This document shows, in pieces, positions 35,201 to 43,000 of a stretch of DNA of 64,000 nucleotides. The DNA lies in the NCBI RefSeq assembly GCF_001949145.1, contig NW_019091371.1, positions 616,362 through 680,361 on the forward strand, in the 5' to 3' direction. Origin of the DNA: Acanthaster planci. Its lineage: Eukaryota > Echinodermata > Asteroidea > Valvatida > Acanthasteridae. Below the pieces are notes generated by a model that worked only from the letters and a program-made list of their open reading frames with translations, did no database searches and was not told the DNA's origin. A program made the translations under genes and the position numbers. Numbering within the stretch: the first letter of the stretch is position 1; each line of letters opens with the position of its first letter.

Positions 35201-37001
35201 TATGTGCATGTACGTGTAGTTTTATCAAATAAGACAACTCTTTCCACATCTTTTAATACTGTGTGGTTATGAATGCAAGATGACACTGTTCAGTTGTTTA
35301 CATATGAACGGCAGGTATGAGTCTGGTTGCAAAGTCCAAACTGACTTCACTAGCATTGAAATCGTTTCACACAATGTAAATGGCTCATTTGAAATCCTTT
35401 TTGTTTACATATTGACAAAGTAACTGAAGCAGTAACAGAGACTCCAAATCAAAATTTGTTTAAAAGAAGCAGATAAGCGACCGTTAAAAATATAGCTGAA
35501 AGAAGCCGGGATTAGAAAAACAAAATCAAACTTCAAAACTCTCACATGAAAAATTTGAAATTTCTGGTTGAAAAAAAATCTTACATGACCAGAAAATGAT
35601 AAAAAGCCCTCAAACTTGGCAACAGGAATGGGACAGCAGGTCACCTTCTCACACTGTTTTCATGGCTGATGTCTCACTTACCTGTTAACACAATGTTTTT
35701 CCAAATTCAGGAGTATGAAGGTAGGTCTTATCACAGGTCACATTTTGACACACAGGATGCTATAAAATGGTCCTTTTTTTCATCACCCACATGCAGATTG
35801 TAGAGTAACTTGGAAATAATAAATGCATCTTTAAAGATGAATGAGGCCAGGTATTTTTATACACGGATGTCTCTTAATGGTAATAAAATTTGGCACTGCA
35901 TGGCTGATATTGGGCGAGCTATTTTGAGCACTTACATTGAAAGCTATCATAATTTGGATTAAAATAGCATGGTTAATTTTATTTTAAGTATATAAACATG
36001 TAGTTTTCTGCATTTGCAATTTAATCTGTACTGACACAGTGACACATATCGCATTAAAAATACATGGTGATTCAACCCTGCTGACTCCACAAACAACATA
36101 ATAAACACCATGGTTGTGCTGTGTACATCATTAGTGGTGCTAATGTCAGTGATGGATGACATGTACAGTGAGTTGACATCATCATTTATTATGTCTCTAT
36201 ATACTAACTCAAAATGCACTATGGACAGGTCAAGGCATCTACAACAGGAATGTCCACAAGGGGACTGCAATGAAACTCAGCAGGCTCCTACATGTATGAA
36301 GTTGACTTTGACTTGGCTTCAAATTGATGCCTGGCATGGGACCAGGCTTTTATCTTGACCAACAGAAACTGTAACAACCTGTTACTTGTAAATGAATAAA
36401 AGACAAGTGCTGCAAAGTGATACATGTACATGTAATATCTGAAGCAATGATTAAAACAGTCCTCACTCCTTCAACAGGTGAAGGACTGAGGACTGTTATG
36501 ATTAAATACTTATATTACATACACATGGACTACAGGTAGGTACTGGTAAAGCCTGGTTTCCATATTGGCGTAAGAAATGCAGAGAGCAACGCAATCAAGA
36601 TGCAAACTGCAATGCAGACATACAGAAATATGTCAAAAAGAAGCATTGCTGATAACCCAGACATAACGTAAACCAGCCCCAAATAGATCGGCAAAGTTGA
36701 GACTGTCTGCAATGAGTCGCTGAATAGGCCTATTCAAACGTGCATGCTGGCATGACAGGCATACGACGATGTTTCTCTCGCTTAGTACCCCTCAAAAAGG
36801 GACCAAAGCATATCTTTCAAACTGGATGACAACACAGCACTCATTTCACACAGACACTTATTCAGCCTAGTAGGAAGCACAATTTACATATAAGCCATTT
36901 TTGGTTTACCTTTTGTTTAATTTGTGTGGAGTAGGTGTGGTCCTTGCTGTGACAAACCCTCCAGGCTGTCGAATGTATGGAAGTGGACTCTTCCCTGCCA
37001 T
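2066..37001 (-). CDS. IQSEC: IQSEC/BRAG-family Arf-GEF (IQ motif, Sec7 and PH domains), spliced, 3' end outside window
   Basis: This is the gene span; the exons are listed separately. IQSEC (BRAG) proteins catalyse GDP/GTP exchange on Arf GTPases, mainly Arf6, at the plasma membrane and synapses, and bind calmodulin through the IQ motif. Numbering by this model (start at 37001), seen in translation: IQ motif about residues 229-250; disordered linker about 255-930; Sec7 about 936-1115, with the catalytic glutamate in PGEAQK at about residue 1034 and the second Sec7 motif [18 protein letters not shown] domain about 1150-1265. The junction [14 protein letters not shown] is near-identical to vertebrate IQSEC1/2 as I recall them. 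All exon phases match. The 3' exons, where vertebrate forms carry Pro/His-rich tails or a PDZ ligand, are not in the window. Cytohesin is the main alternative Sec7-PH family, but it lacks the IQ motif and long linker. Confidence 0.95.
2219..3395 (-). other. IQSEC intron 9
   Basis: Donor T|GTAAGT at 3395 and acceptor CTGTATAG at 2219. The 1.2-kb AT-rich sequence holds nothing recognisable. Confidence 0.9.
3396..3492 (-). CDS. IQSEC: IQSEC exon 9: PH domain middle
   Basis: This 97-nt exon lies between CCCCAAAG and T|GTAAGT. It reads [20 protein letters not shown] then [12 protein letters not shown], matching VTKIFQKKKNSVTYSFRQSF of vertebrate IQSEC. It follows exon 8 directly to rebuild the strand [13 protein letters not shown], and leaves one base (T) to complete Tyr in exon 10. 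Confidence 0.94.
3493..4368 (-). other. IQSEC intron 8
   Basis: Donor ATG|GTACAT and acceptor CCCCAAAG. The 0.9-kb interval contains no recognisable element. Confidence 0.9.
4369..4488 (-). CDS. IQSEC: IQSEC exon 8: PH domain, first strands
   Basis: This 120-nt exon (40 codons, phase 0 to 0) lies between TCTCTCTAG and ATG|GTACAT. It starts [20 protein letters not shown] and ends [25 protein letters not shown] and the FLFND.L(M/L)V core are diagnostic of the IQSEC PH domain. Compared with vertebrates the inter-strand loop is slightly different ([11 protein letters not shown]). The right neighbour intron contains an assembly gap, but the exon itself is complete. Confidence 0.94.
4651..5251. 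other. Assembly gap (N run)
   Basis: There are 601 unknown bases. The left flank ends CTTTAACTTTAACAG and the right flank carries TGTTAGGG and GACTGTTAGGGTTAA, so both edges look like arms of the TTAA foldback family; the gap probably hides a repeat. Apparent open frames across it are artefacts. Confidence 0.99.
5252..5305. mobile_element. TTAA foldback element, copy 1 (left arm cut by gap)
   Basis: The sequence GTCCTCAGTCCT, a short loop with CAACAGGTGA, then AGGATTGAGGAC and GTTAGGGTTAA forms a hairpin. It matches the copies at 25458 and 36451. The TTAA at the right edge resembles a piggyBac-type target site. Confidence 0.6.
5575..5714 (-). CDS. IQSEC: IQSEC exon 7: end of Sec7 and Sec7-PH linker
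   Basis: This 140-nt exon lies between TTGTAG and CCG|GTATGT. Its first two bases complete the Gly codon. It reads [20 protein letters not shown] then [20 protein letters not shown] and SISGNRP. It matches the vertebrate GVDDGEDIPRDLLIGIYERI...KKP segment linking Sec7 to PH. The exon ends in phase 0, where vertebrate IQSEC can insert an alternative GSLHPGLGC segment; no such insert is coded at this junction. Confidence 0.93.
5715..6240 (-). other. IQSEC intron 6
   Basis: The 526-base intron has donor G|GTAAGT and acceptor TTGTAG. I see nothing else in it. Confidence 0.92.
6241..6415 (-). CDS. IQSEC: IQSEC exon 6: Sec7 motif 2 and C-terminal helices
   Basis: This 175-nt exon starts in phase 0 after ACCTAG and ends AGT G|GTAAGT. 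It encodes [18 protein letters not shown], then [18 protein letters not shown], then [20 protein letters not shown]. The second block is the canonical Sec7 motif 2 that lines the Arf-binding groove, with all key residues present. [15 protein letters not shown] matches the IQSEC KPERKMKLEDFIKNL element. Confidence 0.96.
6416..8456 (-). other. IQSEC intron 5, CpG-dense
   Basis: Donor GAG|GTATAA and acceptor ACCTAG. From about 6470 to 7760 CpG dinucleotides are several times denser than in neighbouring introns (roughly 33 in 1.3 kb by eye), and it holds two GCGCATGC-type sites. No open frame looks coding. It could be an internal promoter or enhancer, or a younger insertion. Confidence 0.85.
6496..6507. 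promoter_or_regulatory. NRF1-like palindromic site in intron 5
   Basis: The sequence TGCGCATGCGCC matches the NRF1 consensus (TGCGCATGCGCA) except for the last base. A related GCGCATGCAC lies near 7636. NRF1 sites usually sit in unmethylated promoters, which fits the local CpG density. Use in vivo is inference. Confidence 0.35.
8457..8571 (-). CDS. IQSEC: IQSEC exon 5: Sec7 catalytic segment with the Glu finger
   Basis: This 115-nt exon lies between CACCAG and GAG|GTATAA. It reads [20 protein letters not shown] then [18 protein letters not shown]. The Glu in PGEAQK is the catalytic glutamic finger known from Sec7 structures, and it is intact. The [12 protein letters not shown] stretch looks more like cytohesin/ARNO than vertebrate IQSEC, which I recall as IRVQGEAQKVER. 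The preceding [15 protein letters not shown] still fits the IQSEC pattern. Confidence 0.95.
8572..11412 (-). other. IQSEC intron 4
   Basis: Donor GA|GTAAGT and acceptor CACCAG. It contains the 528-bp TTAA-flanked element at 10649-11176; the rest shows nothing recognisable. Confidence 0.9.
10649..11176. mobile_element. TTAA-flanked TIR element (piggyBac-like, non-autonomous)
   Basis: The left end TTAACCACTTGCTGCTGGG and the right end GGCAGCAAGTGGTTAA are inverted repeats (one mismatch over about 20 bases, including TTAA on both sides). The 528-bp interior is CpG-richer than the surrounding intron and holds an 86-codon plus-strand frame (10916-11176) with no recognisable domain. TTAA targets and ends beginning CC are typical of piggyBac elements; with no transposase this would be a MITE-like derivative. 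Confidence 0.7.
11413..11574 (-). CDS. IQSEC: IQSEC exon 4: Sec7 domain, first helices
   Basis: This 162-nt exon lies between CCAAAAG and GA|GTAAGT. The acceptor's first G completes the Lys codon split from exon 3; the end leaves two bases of a Glu codon. It encodes [20 protein letters not shown] followed by [20 protein letters not shown] and the helix ending FNMLVLE. This is the N-terminal half of Sec7, with the family's K(K)PEKG entry and GLSK..IGE.LG signature. Arf-GEF activity needs this helical scaffold to support the catalytic glutamate in the next exon. Confidence 0.95.
11575..13066 (-). other. IQSEC intron 3
   Basis: Donor AA|GTAAGT at 13066 and acceptor CCAAAAG at 11575. The 1.5-kb AT-rich sequence holds nothing else I recognise. 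Confidence 0.92.
13067..15276 (-). CDS. IQSEC: IQSEC exon 3: IQ motif and giant disordered linker, ending at the start of Sec7
   Basis: This 2,210-nt exon starts at TGTCAG|GTGGAAATG (phase 0) and ends AAC AA|GTAAGT (phase 2). It begins [18 protein letters not shown] and continues [20 protein letters not shown], an IQ calmodulin-binding motif closely matching vertebrate IQSEC. About 670 residues follow that are rich in Ser, Thr, Pro, Glu and Lys with no recognisable fold. Near 14150-14040 is a basic patch with two SRSK(N/S)GD copies separated by KKKNWPF, possibly a nuclear localisation or phosphorylation region. Sites of the form RxxS (RSNSLS, RVRSAS, KRASLP) are frequent. The exon closes with [12 protein letters not shown], the conserved entry into Sec7. 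One exon holding this whole linker is unusually long. Confidence 0.95.
15695..15770 (+). repeat. G-run repeat family, copy 1
   Basis: GGCC, then CGCTTCTGATTACAT, then GGTAGGTCAGGATTTTTTGG with a G run. The same ordered words recur at 16449-16630 and inverted near 17430. Confidence 0.4.
16449..16630 (+). repeat. G-run repeat family, copy 2 (compound)
   Basis: It contains GGTTGGTCAGG followed by T and G runs, and then GGCCTAACAAAATAATAGCT, GCGCTTCCTATTACAT and GGGTAGGTGGGTAG. The order resembles copy 1. Confidence 0.4.
17390..17470 (-). repeat. G-run repeat family, inverted copy 3
   Basis: The plus strand reads CCGGAAGCACAACTATTATT then TTGTTTGGCC, which is the reverse complement of the copy 2 block apart from a few mismatches. 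Confidence 0.45.
18331..18880 (-). CDS. IQSEC: IQSEC exon 2: N-terminal Ser/Glu-rich region up to the IQ motif
   Basis: This 550-nt exon lies between acceptor CTAACAG and donor CAG|GTAAGACG, with one leading base and ending in phase 0. It encodes an acidic Ser/Glu-rich start ([14 protein letters not shown]), a Ser/Thr/Arg-rich middle with possible basophilic kinase sites, and a charged, probably helical end, [20 protein letters not shown]. That end matches the conserved KALSDSYELSTDLQDK segment just before the IQ motif of vertebrate IQSEC proteins, which fixes both family and exon junction. The open frame continues upstream of the acceptor, but there it reads as ordinary intron sequence. Confidence 0.92.
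18970..19042 (-). other. Candidate 73-nt cryptic or poison exon in IQSEC intron 1
   Basis: A strong minus-strand acceptor (CTTATTTCTCTCCCAGCAG) opens 73 bases closed by CTCA|GTAAGC, only 89 bases upstream of exon 2. The length is not a multiple of three. Spliced between the candidate exon 1 and exon 2 it would read on to TCA and then meet TGA exactly at the junction with exon 2. It could therefore be a poison exon, a 5'UTR exon of another isoform, or simply unused. Confidence 0.3.
20251..20526. mobile_element. TGGGT-TIR miniature element, copy 1
   Basis: The left end TGGGTAATTCCAGGAATTAG and the inverted right end TGGGTAACTCCAGAAATTAG continue into GGGGTYC and a weaker inner inverted repeat (TGTGAC...TGTCCCTG), about 50 bases in all. 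The 276-bp interior is AT-rich with TTTGTTATC repeats and no coding frame. The target-site duplication is not clear. This is a MITE-like element. Confidence 0.65.
21021..21042. repeat. Perfect 22-bp palindrome
   Basis: The half-site ACCAGCGAATG is followed directly by its exact reverse complement. It is relatively GC-rich for this region and is isolated. Confidence 0.8.
25458..25516. mobile_element. TTAA foldback element, copy 2
   Basis: This 59-bp hairpin starts TTAACCCTAACCCTCCTGAA and ends GGAGGGTTAGGGTTAA, with loop CAATAGGTGA. The arms pair with one mismatch near the loop. TTAA occurs at both ends. The telomere-like CCCTAA words are only part of the arms, not a tandem array. Confidence 0.75.
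26763..27065 (+). mobile_element. tRNA-Thr-derived SINE, copy 1
   Basis: A tRNA-like core at 26860-26929 has an A box (TGGTCAAGTGG), an anticodon-arm-like CTGCACTAGTAAGCAG and a B box GGTTCAAGTCC (26910-26920). The CTAGTAA loop resembles tRNA-Thr(AGT), but one extra base in the arm and weak acceptor pairing rule out a functional tRNA. The 3' body contains CAGTGTT, GTAAGGCAAACC and ATTAACATCTCTCCGACGCA, shared with the copies at 56.4-57.0 kb. Confidence 0.7.
27436..27543. repeat. 21-bp minisatellite built from TACATGTA palindromes
   Basis: There are about five units of 21 bp, each beginning CCCACATGTACATGTACAG. Units 1-4 are regular (27436, 27457, 27478, 27499) and the fifth is degenerate. 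All frames through it are open because 21 is a multiple of three; these frames are artefacts, not genes. Confidence 0.85.
28768..29016 (-). other. Unassigned 249-nt open frame flanked by splice consensus
   Basis: On the minus strand, CCCAACACAG precedes 249 bases closed by TTG|GTGAGTG. One frame is open throughout and reads [20 protein letters not shown] through [20 protein letters not shown] to [17 protein letters not shown], which looks more protein-like than nearby frames. I recognise no domain. The phase does not fit insertion between IQSEC exons 1 and 2. It may be an exon of an unrelated minus-strand gene, a transposon relic, or chance. Confidence 0.25.
29441..29701 (-). mobile_element. 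Possible non-LTR retrotransposon 3' fragment
   Basis: On the minus strand a 49-codon frame (29701-29552) reads [20 protein letters not shown], then [20 protein letters not shown], and stops at TAA. About 90 AT-rich bases with AATAAAAG follow, and then a (TGAAC)n tail at 29462-29441. A short coding end, a 3'UTR and a simple-repeat tail suggest a 5'-truncated LINE. No reverse transcriptase motif is present, so the family is unknown. Confidence 0.35.
30415..30655. mobile_element. TGGGT-TIR miniature element, copy 2
   Basis: The left end TGGGTTATTTCATGAGGTTG and the inverted right end TGGGTCATTCCATGAGGTTG have two mismatches over 20 bases. The terminal TGGGT(A/T/C)A(T/C)T(T/C)CA pattern is shared with the element at 20251, suggesting one superfamily. 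The 241-bp interior is non-coding. Confidence 0.65.
31648..31760. repeat. 58-bp tandem duplication
   Basis: Two consecutive copies (31648-31705 and 31706-31760) share ATTGTGAACCAAATCACTGT and TTATTAAGAAACAGCCA almost perfectly, with a few changes near the 5' edge. This looks like a recent local duplication. Confidence 0.85.
34869..34902. repeat. 34-bp near-perfect palindrome
   Basis: AGTTCCCCTAAC, then CTGGTACCAA, then GTTAGGGGAACT. The outer 12-bp arms are perfect and the centre TGGTACCA is itself palindromic. It could be a tiny foldback element. Confidence 0.8.
35016..35037. repeat. Perfect 22-bp palindrome
   Basis: The half-site AACTGTGTTTA is followed by its exact reverse complement. 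It lies 114 bases right of the 34-bp palindrome. Confidence 0.75.
36451..36505. mobile_element. TTAA foldback element, copy 3
   Basis: This 55-bp hairpin has arms AACAGTCCTCACTCCTTCA and TGAAGGACTGAGGACTGTT and ends in TTAA on both sides. It shares the CAACAGGTGAAGGA loop with copy 1. It sits 0.4 kb downstream, in the gene's orientation, of candidate exon 1. Confidence 0.75.
36553..36790 (+). mobile_element. TTTCCATATTG repeat, copy 1
   Basis: It begins TTTCCATATTGGCGTAA. It ends in a block (36701-36789) with ACTGTCTGC, AGTCGC, AGGCCTAT, CTGGCATGA and CTCTC that matches 59005-59095 at roughly three quarters identity. Many differences are C/T or G/A, as expected from CpG decay. Both copies are about 230-240 bp long. 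Confidence 0.5.
36910..37001 (-). CDS. IQSEC: Candidate first coding exon of IQSEC
   Basis: An ATG at 37001-36999 in a good Kozak context (A at -3, G at +4) has an in-frame TAG about 24 bases upstream. It opens 30 codons starting [16 protein letters not shown] and ends AAC AAA AG before GTAAAC. That phase (two bases left over) fits exon 2, which starts with a single T and completes AGT. The peptide is basic and Pro/Thr-rich. I do not recognise it in vertebrate IQSEC isoforms, which use several alternative N-termini, so assignment rests on phase and start context only. Other first exons, including the coiled-coil N-terminus of vertebrate IQSEC2, may lie elsewhere. Confidence 0.5.
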
Positions 37002-40000
37002 TTTACTAGTACAAAATCCACTCTAACAGGCACTTGTCAATTCCTTGCTCTTTGCACATGCAATTCATAAATCCATGTGGGCACTTAAGATTCCCAAAGA
37101 CCATCAGATTCAACTTTTTCCTTGATCAATACATCCAGACAAACATGTAATCCAGGAGTCTTGATTCAAGGTTTTCCTTTGTAACTTGAAACAGGAAGTT
37201 ACTGTGCAAGTACATGTACACAGGTAGAAATGTTTAAACCAGACTGCAATGAGATTCCAACAGTTTGAAAGAGTTTTTAACAGTCCAACTGACTAATAAA
37301 GATCCGTCTAGCCTCCCCAAAAGCTGTTATCAACCACAGGAATATGCAGGGCACGATCGGGTCTGATCGCACATCTTGACAACAGTTGGAAGCTCCGGAT
37401 GTGCATGGACCAGAGGAAATGCGACTTGGAAATTGGTTCTTCATATGGCATCCTGTGTACTGATTGTTTCATCACTGACCAGGCTGTGATTGGTTGTTTC
37501 ATTATTCAACGGACAGCTACAAAAAGAGTCCTACTGGTACTTCCTGCAATATTTATTGTGCAATACTAAAACTGTGTGCAATGATTTGGGATCACTGAAC
37601 ACAACAGAAACACAAACACACTTATCCTTCAGTTGCAGATGTGCACACATTATGTAGAACCATGTATACAATAACATTATGGGAAAATACCATGAACTGA
37701 AATTGAAACACTGCTTTAAATTCACTTTTTTAATACATTAGCTGTCAAAGTCATTAGCATTTTCTTTAAAAAATAAATTCCGTGAAATTATAGGAAGCTG
37801 TACGTACCGCTGACAGGAAGATGGCAGGAAATGATGACATTAAGTATACAATCTTCCTTGACAATGATTTCAGATACTTGGATGTTGATGTTTCCAAAGC
37901 TACTGGTACTACATGTACATATAGGCAGGGTGTGCTCTTTGAAAATTAGTTTCTTTGAAAAACCCCTAAACTTGTTACCGCAAGCAGCATTAAACCAGTC
38001 AAGTTAAAAAATCTTGTACAAACTACAATGAAAAATCAACTGGATAACAGCTTGTTGGCTGGACAAGTCAGTCATACCCAGCAAGAGACTTCATTAACTT
38101 GATCTCATAAAAGTAATTATAAAAGTAATTTTACAAAATATTTTGGTGACATGTACATCACATACATGTACATATACATGTATGAGTACATGTGCATACA
38201 TACATGTACATGTGCTCATGGTTGTTCACCCTTGGTCACTTTCAACCAAGGGAGGGCTCACAAATATATCAAGTAACAAACCCTGTGGCCAGTGTACACT
38301 GCGATTCAGGTCAGCGCTAATAACAATGGTTGAGGTCAATGGCCAATGGGGAACAATTTTAAGGCCACAAGAGGTCAGTCTGTGTCCCTCAGGGGGGCAC
38401 CACTTGAAGGGATTAACACCCATCTAGGCCTGTTTGTAAACATGGCATTTAAGGCTCATTTAGGATGCCTGGTGGATTGTGACCAGCAAAAGTAACTGTT
38501 ACAATGTGCTAATTGACTGGGAAGGGTGAAGAGAGATGTGGTGGACTGTAAAATGACTGACTTGTTCCTGCTGTTACATCCAGCTAACAAGTTTTGTACA
38601 TGTACCATGCACATAATTTCAAGCAGCAACGTGGGGGAATTCAAGGATTTGCACATGTACATGTGTAAATGTACATTTAAGGACTTAAAAATTATTCACG
38701 TTGGTTATCTGTACTAAAATATTTCAAAATTAAAAAAGTAATAGCAAAGTCAACCAATCCAGGATCTCTGGTCCCACTGACCAATAATAAAAGCTACATG
38801 TTGATTTTGTCATTTCATAACTGACTTTCAGTTTCAATTGTCTAAAGGCACTGTCTAGTTCCAGAGTGAAAACATCAAACTTAAAGTTAAAAAAAAGAAA
38901 AGTATGGTACATGATCACTAACTTCATGTGAAAAACATTTCCTGTCACTCAGAACACAGTACCCACATAGCACAGTACCATATAAATATGTCAAACATGA
39001 AATCCATGACAGCTTAGAAGGCATTCAAAGGGCCCACAAAGTAAGCAATAATTTGGGGAAGGTATTGACAGTATTATGCTCCATACAAAGTTTTGATGGA
39101 TACGATGATTTATTTATCAACAGAGATATCCAAATTGCTTGAACACACCAACATTATTTCTGTGCTAACTTGCATTTTTGGCAACACCAACCATTCCTAT
39201 TACATGTAGTCTTTTAAGTCTTTGGTCTCATGGATGACAAGCTTACCTTCTTTTCTCCTAACTAGGGGAATGTACATGTATATTCCCAGCAATAGGCCAA
39301 AAGTAATTTTCTTATAAGTTTTTCCTTTTTCAACTTTACATAAAACGTACATTTCATTTCTGCTTTGGTAGAAATTTGGCTCAACTGAGTATTCTACCAT
39401 GTTAATTGTTATCAAACTGGAAGATGAATATTCAATTGACTTGAATTTGCTCAGCCTTACAGCAGAGGCCCAAACTCTGGTAACTGCAAATTTATAGGAA
39501 TGTGTAAACCTAGTAATCTACATGTACTTCAGTACTAGAGTTGTATGCACAAGTACATTGTAAAAAGGAAAGAAGGTCCGTTTAAAAACACTTCTGTCAC
39601 ATTAGGTGAATTTTTTGGGGGGAGGGGCCTCCAATCTGTATGCTGAATGCTAGGCTTTAGCATGAGTAAAATGATCATATTCAGTATATTTATCGGTTTT
39701 AACTGCTGTCTATTTCCTTTGGCAGGATTACTTTTAGACAGTGCTCATCCACATCCTGCCCAAGTCGAATATTCAACACATGACTGCTGACAGATTTACG
39801 AACACAATGCTCTATTAGCCATATCAACACTTGACACACTAGTACCTGTACCACGCTAAATAAATATTTAAGATGAAATCAGAAGGCTTTCTACCAGGTT
39901 CACATGACTATACTGCTGACCAAAGAATGAACTCTATTACTTAAACAATCACTCAACACTTACCTGCATGAAAATCAATTCACCAGTCCAAAAAGCTCAA

Positions 40001-43000
40001 AACTTGTTTAAATGGAAGATTACTAAACATCTACAGATGTTCAAATATGTGAAGTTCAGATAATTTTGTTTTGAAATTGTATACATAAACTTGTATACAA
40101 ATTGAAACAAGCCCAGCTTTGCTTGTTGGGTACACTTTTCTACCTTTAAAGTCCCCTTCCTTTAATTTTGGAATCTCTTGCAAGGTCTCTTGTAAAGAGC
40201 AGCAGCACTGTGCTGTAGCATGATTCATACAGACTATTACAGAAATAACTCTGGCAATAAACTAATATGTCCCCCTGGTATCTGCTGCTTAATGTCAACC
40301 AAACCAATAACACACTTGCATCAGCACATTTACTGGGCTTGGAAGGTTGAATTTTGCTCTTGCTTGTTTTCACTTGTCAACCATGGACATCTTCAGACAT
40401 GTGTAAGGGTGTTGGATGCCCTGGGGCTATTGTCAGGAAAAATATCAGGGCACTGTACACTGCTGGTTTAGATTTGATGAGGGGTGAAGCTGACTGGTTC
40501 CAACCTCTCATGGGTAGGTCCAGTAGAGCTATTTACCTCTGTGCTACCTTGTCTATCTGCGCAATCTTTCAATGTACTCTATGCATGGAGGTAGGACCCC
40601 CCAACAGTAGCTTACACATTCTTGCCAATTACAAAACCTCATAAGTGCAGTTTAGTGGTGTTTTCCATGTAATGGCACCCTTATGTACATGTAGATTTGT
40701 AAAATTACTCATCAGTTTGAAGGTTTTAGATTAGGAATGATAAATGGTGGACATCTGTGAACATTTGTACTCCTTATGACTAATACCCTTACAGCATACG
40801 CATAAACTGTGCAGATACAGCCATGTGGTACAACCAAACAGCGGGAGTATTCATCAATGTCAGCGATTTGTCTAGGACCCCAAAGGGGAAGGGAACCCTC
40901 CCCAGGGTTTTTTCCAGTTTCCCTAGGGTTTCCCTAACAGCATCACTTACAGTTTCCCCTGATCACCTATCACTGGCTCAACAGGATGAACAAGAAATGA
41001 CAGCACTTGCCTCATAAAAGCATATGGCCATTATTCATGAACATTAAGGCTGAGTGAATTACCCTCGCTTGTCAATTGTAACCAACAACAGAGACTGGGA
41101 ATATTCCGTTAAAACACAGTCTAAGAGTAGTAAGCTCAATTTATGGTGAAGCAGGATGAAACGAAACTCATTGGTATTTCTCAAAAAATAAAGTCATTGT
41201 TCATGTGCAGGTGCTTGAACAAAACAGCCCATTACTGATGCAGTGGAACTATAAACTATGTGATGAAGTTGTACATTCTTACATTTTTCAATGTTATCAG
41301 TACCGTGGACTCGTGAAAATTACTGTACCATGAAAATTTTTCCACCATTTAGAGAGACCCCTCCACTCACACTGACTTCACTTGAAATCAAGGGTAGCGC
41401 TTAAAGGATTATTACTTAGCTCCCAAAATAGGCCATAAACAAATAGGTTATAGGTAGCTGAGCTACACCCACAATGATGCATTTATGCCTCCAGCTTTGA
41501 TAGACAGGTGCTCCTCGAATCATACACCACGAAGTACCTTACTCAAGCATGTTAACCAGTAAGTTGAACTTTTACTTGAAAATTAACTTTCATAATGACC
41601 TACTGCTTTCCAGGAAAAGATGGCACAAAAGTTTGAATTTTTAGACAATGCCAAAAGAAAGTACACAGGATATATTCACAGGACAAGTTACTTGTAGTAT
41701 CTTTAATATTTTAAATACATCTTGTACTAAATTTATCTTGTTCATTAGAAATAACCAACTTTCTGCAGGAGCACTTAAGTTCAAGTCCATAACAGGAGAG
41801 ACACATCCTGATATGGCTCTTGGAAGTGCAGAGAACCAAAAGCCCCAAAGCCCAAAATGCAGATGCTACGAGGTGAAATGGAGATAACTGACATAAATGC
41901 ATGATTTTTTAACACATACATGTAAACATTTGATTGTAATTTGTGTGATCCAATAGAAGCATCTATGTGGTATGTAGAATACATAACAATATTCACAACA
42001 CCTTCCATATAGGCGACTCACAATTCAGAGAGGTTGCCATGGAGAGCCCGTTTTCACAGTGCATTGTCGAAAAATGGTTGACAAAGCTTTAGTCATCAGT
42101 TAGGCTGTGCAAAGGAACTTGAATTGTTCCTAATGTTTGTCTGGGATAAGGGAAAGAGCTTTTGGAGTGTCTGTCTTCATTAAGCAAGGTGATGGTTTGT
42201 CAAGAGGCCTGGGATGCTCTAATCAATCAAAAACCCTCCTCAAATTGTCCACTGACATTCACTCCAACATGAATTGTGGCAAATTGGCGTGTTTTTGTTG
42301 ACAGTGAACTCAAAAAATGGCCTCTCTGTGACAATCACTTGGTGGTACACTGTCTTGTGAATTGCCTGTATTGATAATAGTGCACCTTGCCACCTATTAT
42401 CACCTCTAGAAATTATTCAAAACAATTTGGTATGTAGCAATCCCCAAAGTGCACTGAGTCTGCAAACCCTCAGGATATACTCACTGATGTTCAAAACTCA
42501 AAAAAAAATTGGATGGTACAGTCAGGTGTCAGGAGATGAGCTGAGCAAATTCAATTTCCTGATTTTCCTGTCAGAGTAACTGACTATTGTTTCTGTCCAC
42601 AAATGAAAACTGATTACTACCATATTCACTCCACCATTTAGTGAAGTTATTTTAGATTAGATGTATGTTCCAATGTAACTGTTGAGAAATGACTTCACCA
42701 CAGAATTAATTCCACAATAAACACTTGTATGGATGTCTTTTGATACACACACTGGTACAATGAACTTAAAAAGCACAACCGACAGTAATGTACACAAGAT
42801 TTGTCTGACAAAAATATCTTTTACACGCATACATGTTACAGTGATGTCTTACACAAATAAGAACCCTCACAAATAAACATCTGAGGACTGTCAATGTCTT
42901 TGCCTCCAAATAAGGTTGAGAAATTCCTCCCTGTCTGTTCTCTGGGCACTGGAGAGAGCTGGTACTTTGGAGATGATCGGAGTGTCTGTCAGAAACCCTC

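Larger units (their letters stand above)
18881..36909 (-). other. IQSEC intron 1 (18 kb), dense in small repeats
   Basis: Donor AG|GTAAAC at 36909 and acceptor CTAACAG at 18881; its extent depends on exon 1 being right. It holds two TGGGT-TIR elements, two TTAA foldbacks, a tRNA-Thr SINE, a 21-bp minisatellite, a 58-bp tandem duplication, a possible LINE 3' fragment, several perfect palindromes and one unexplained splice-flanked frame. No gene is recognisable. Confidence 0.55.
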
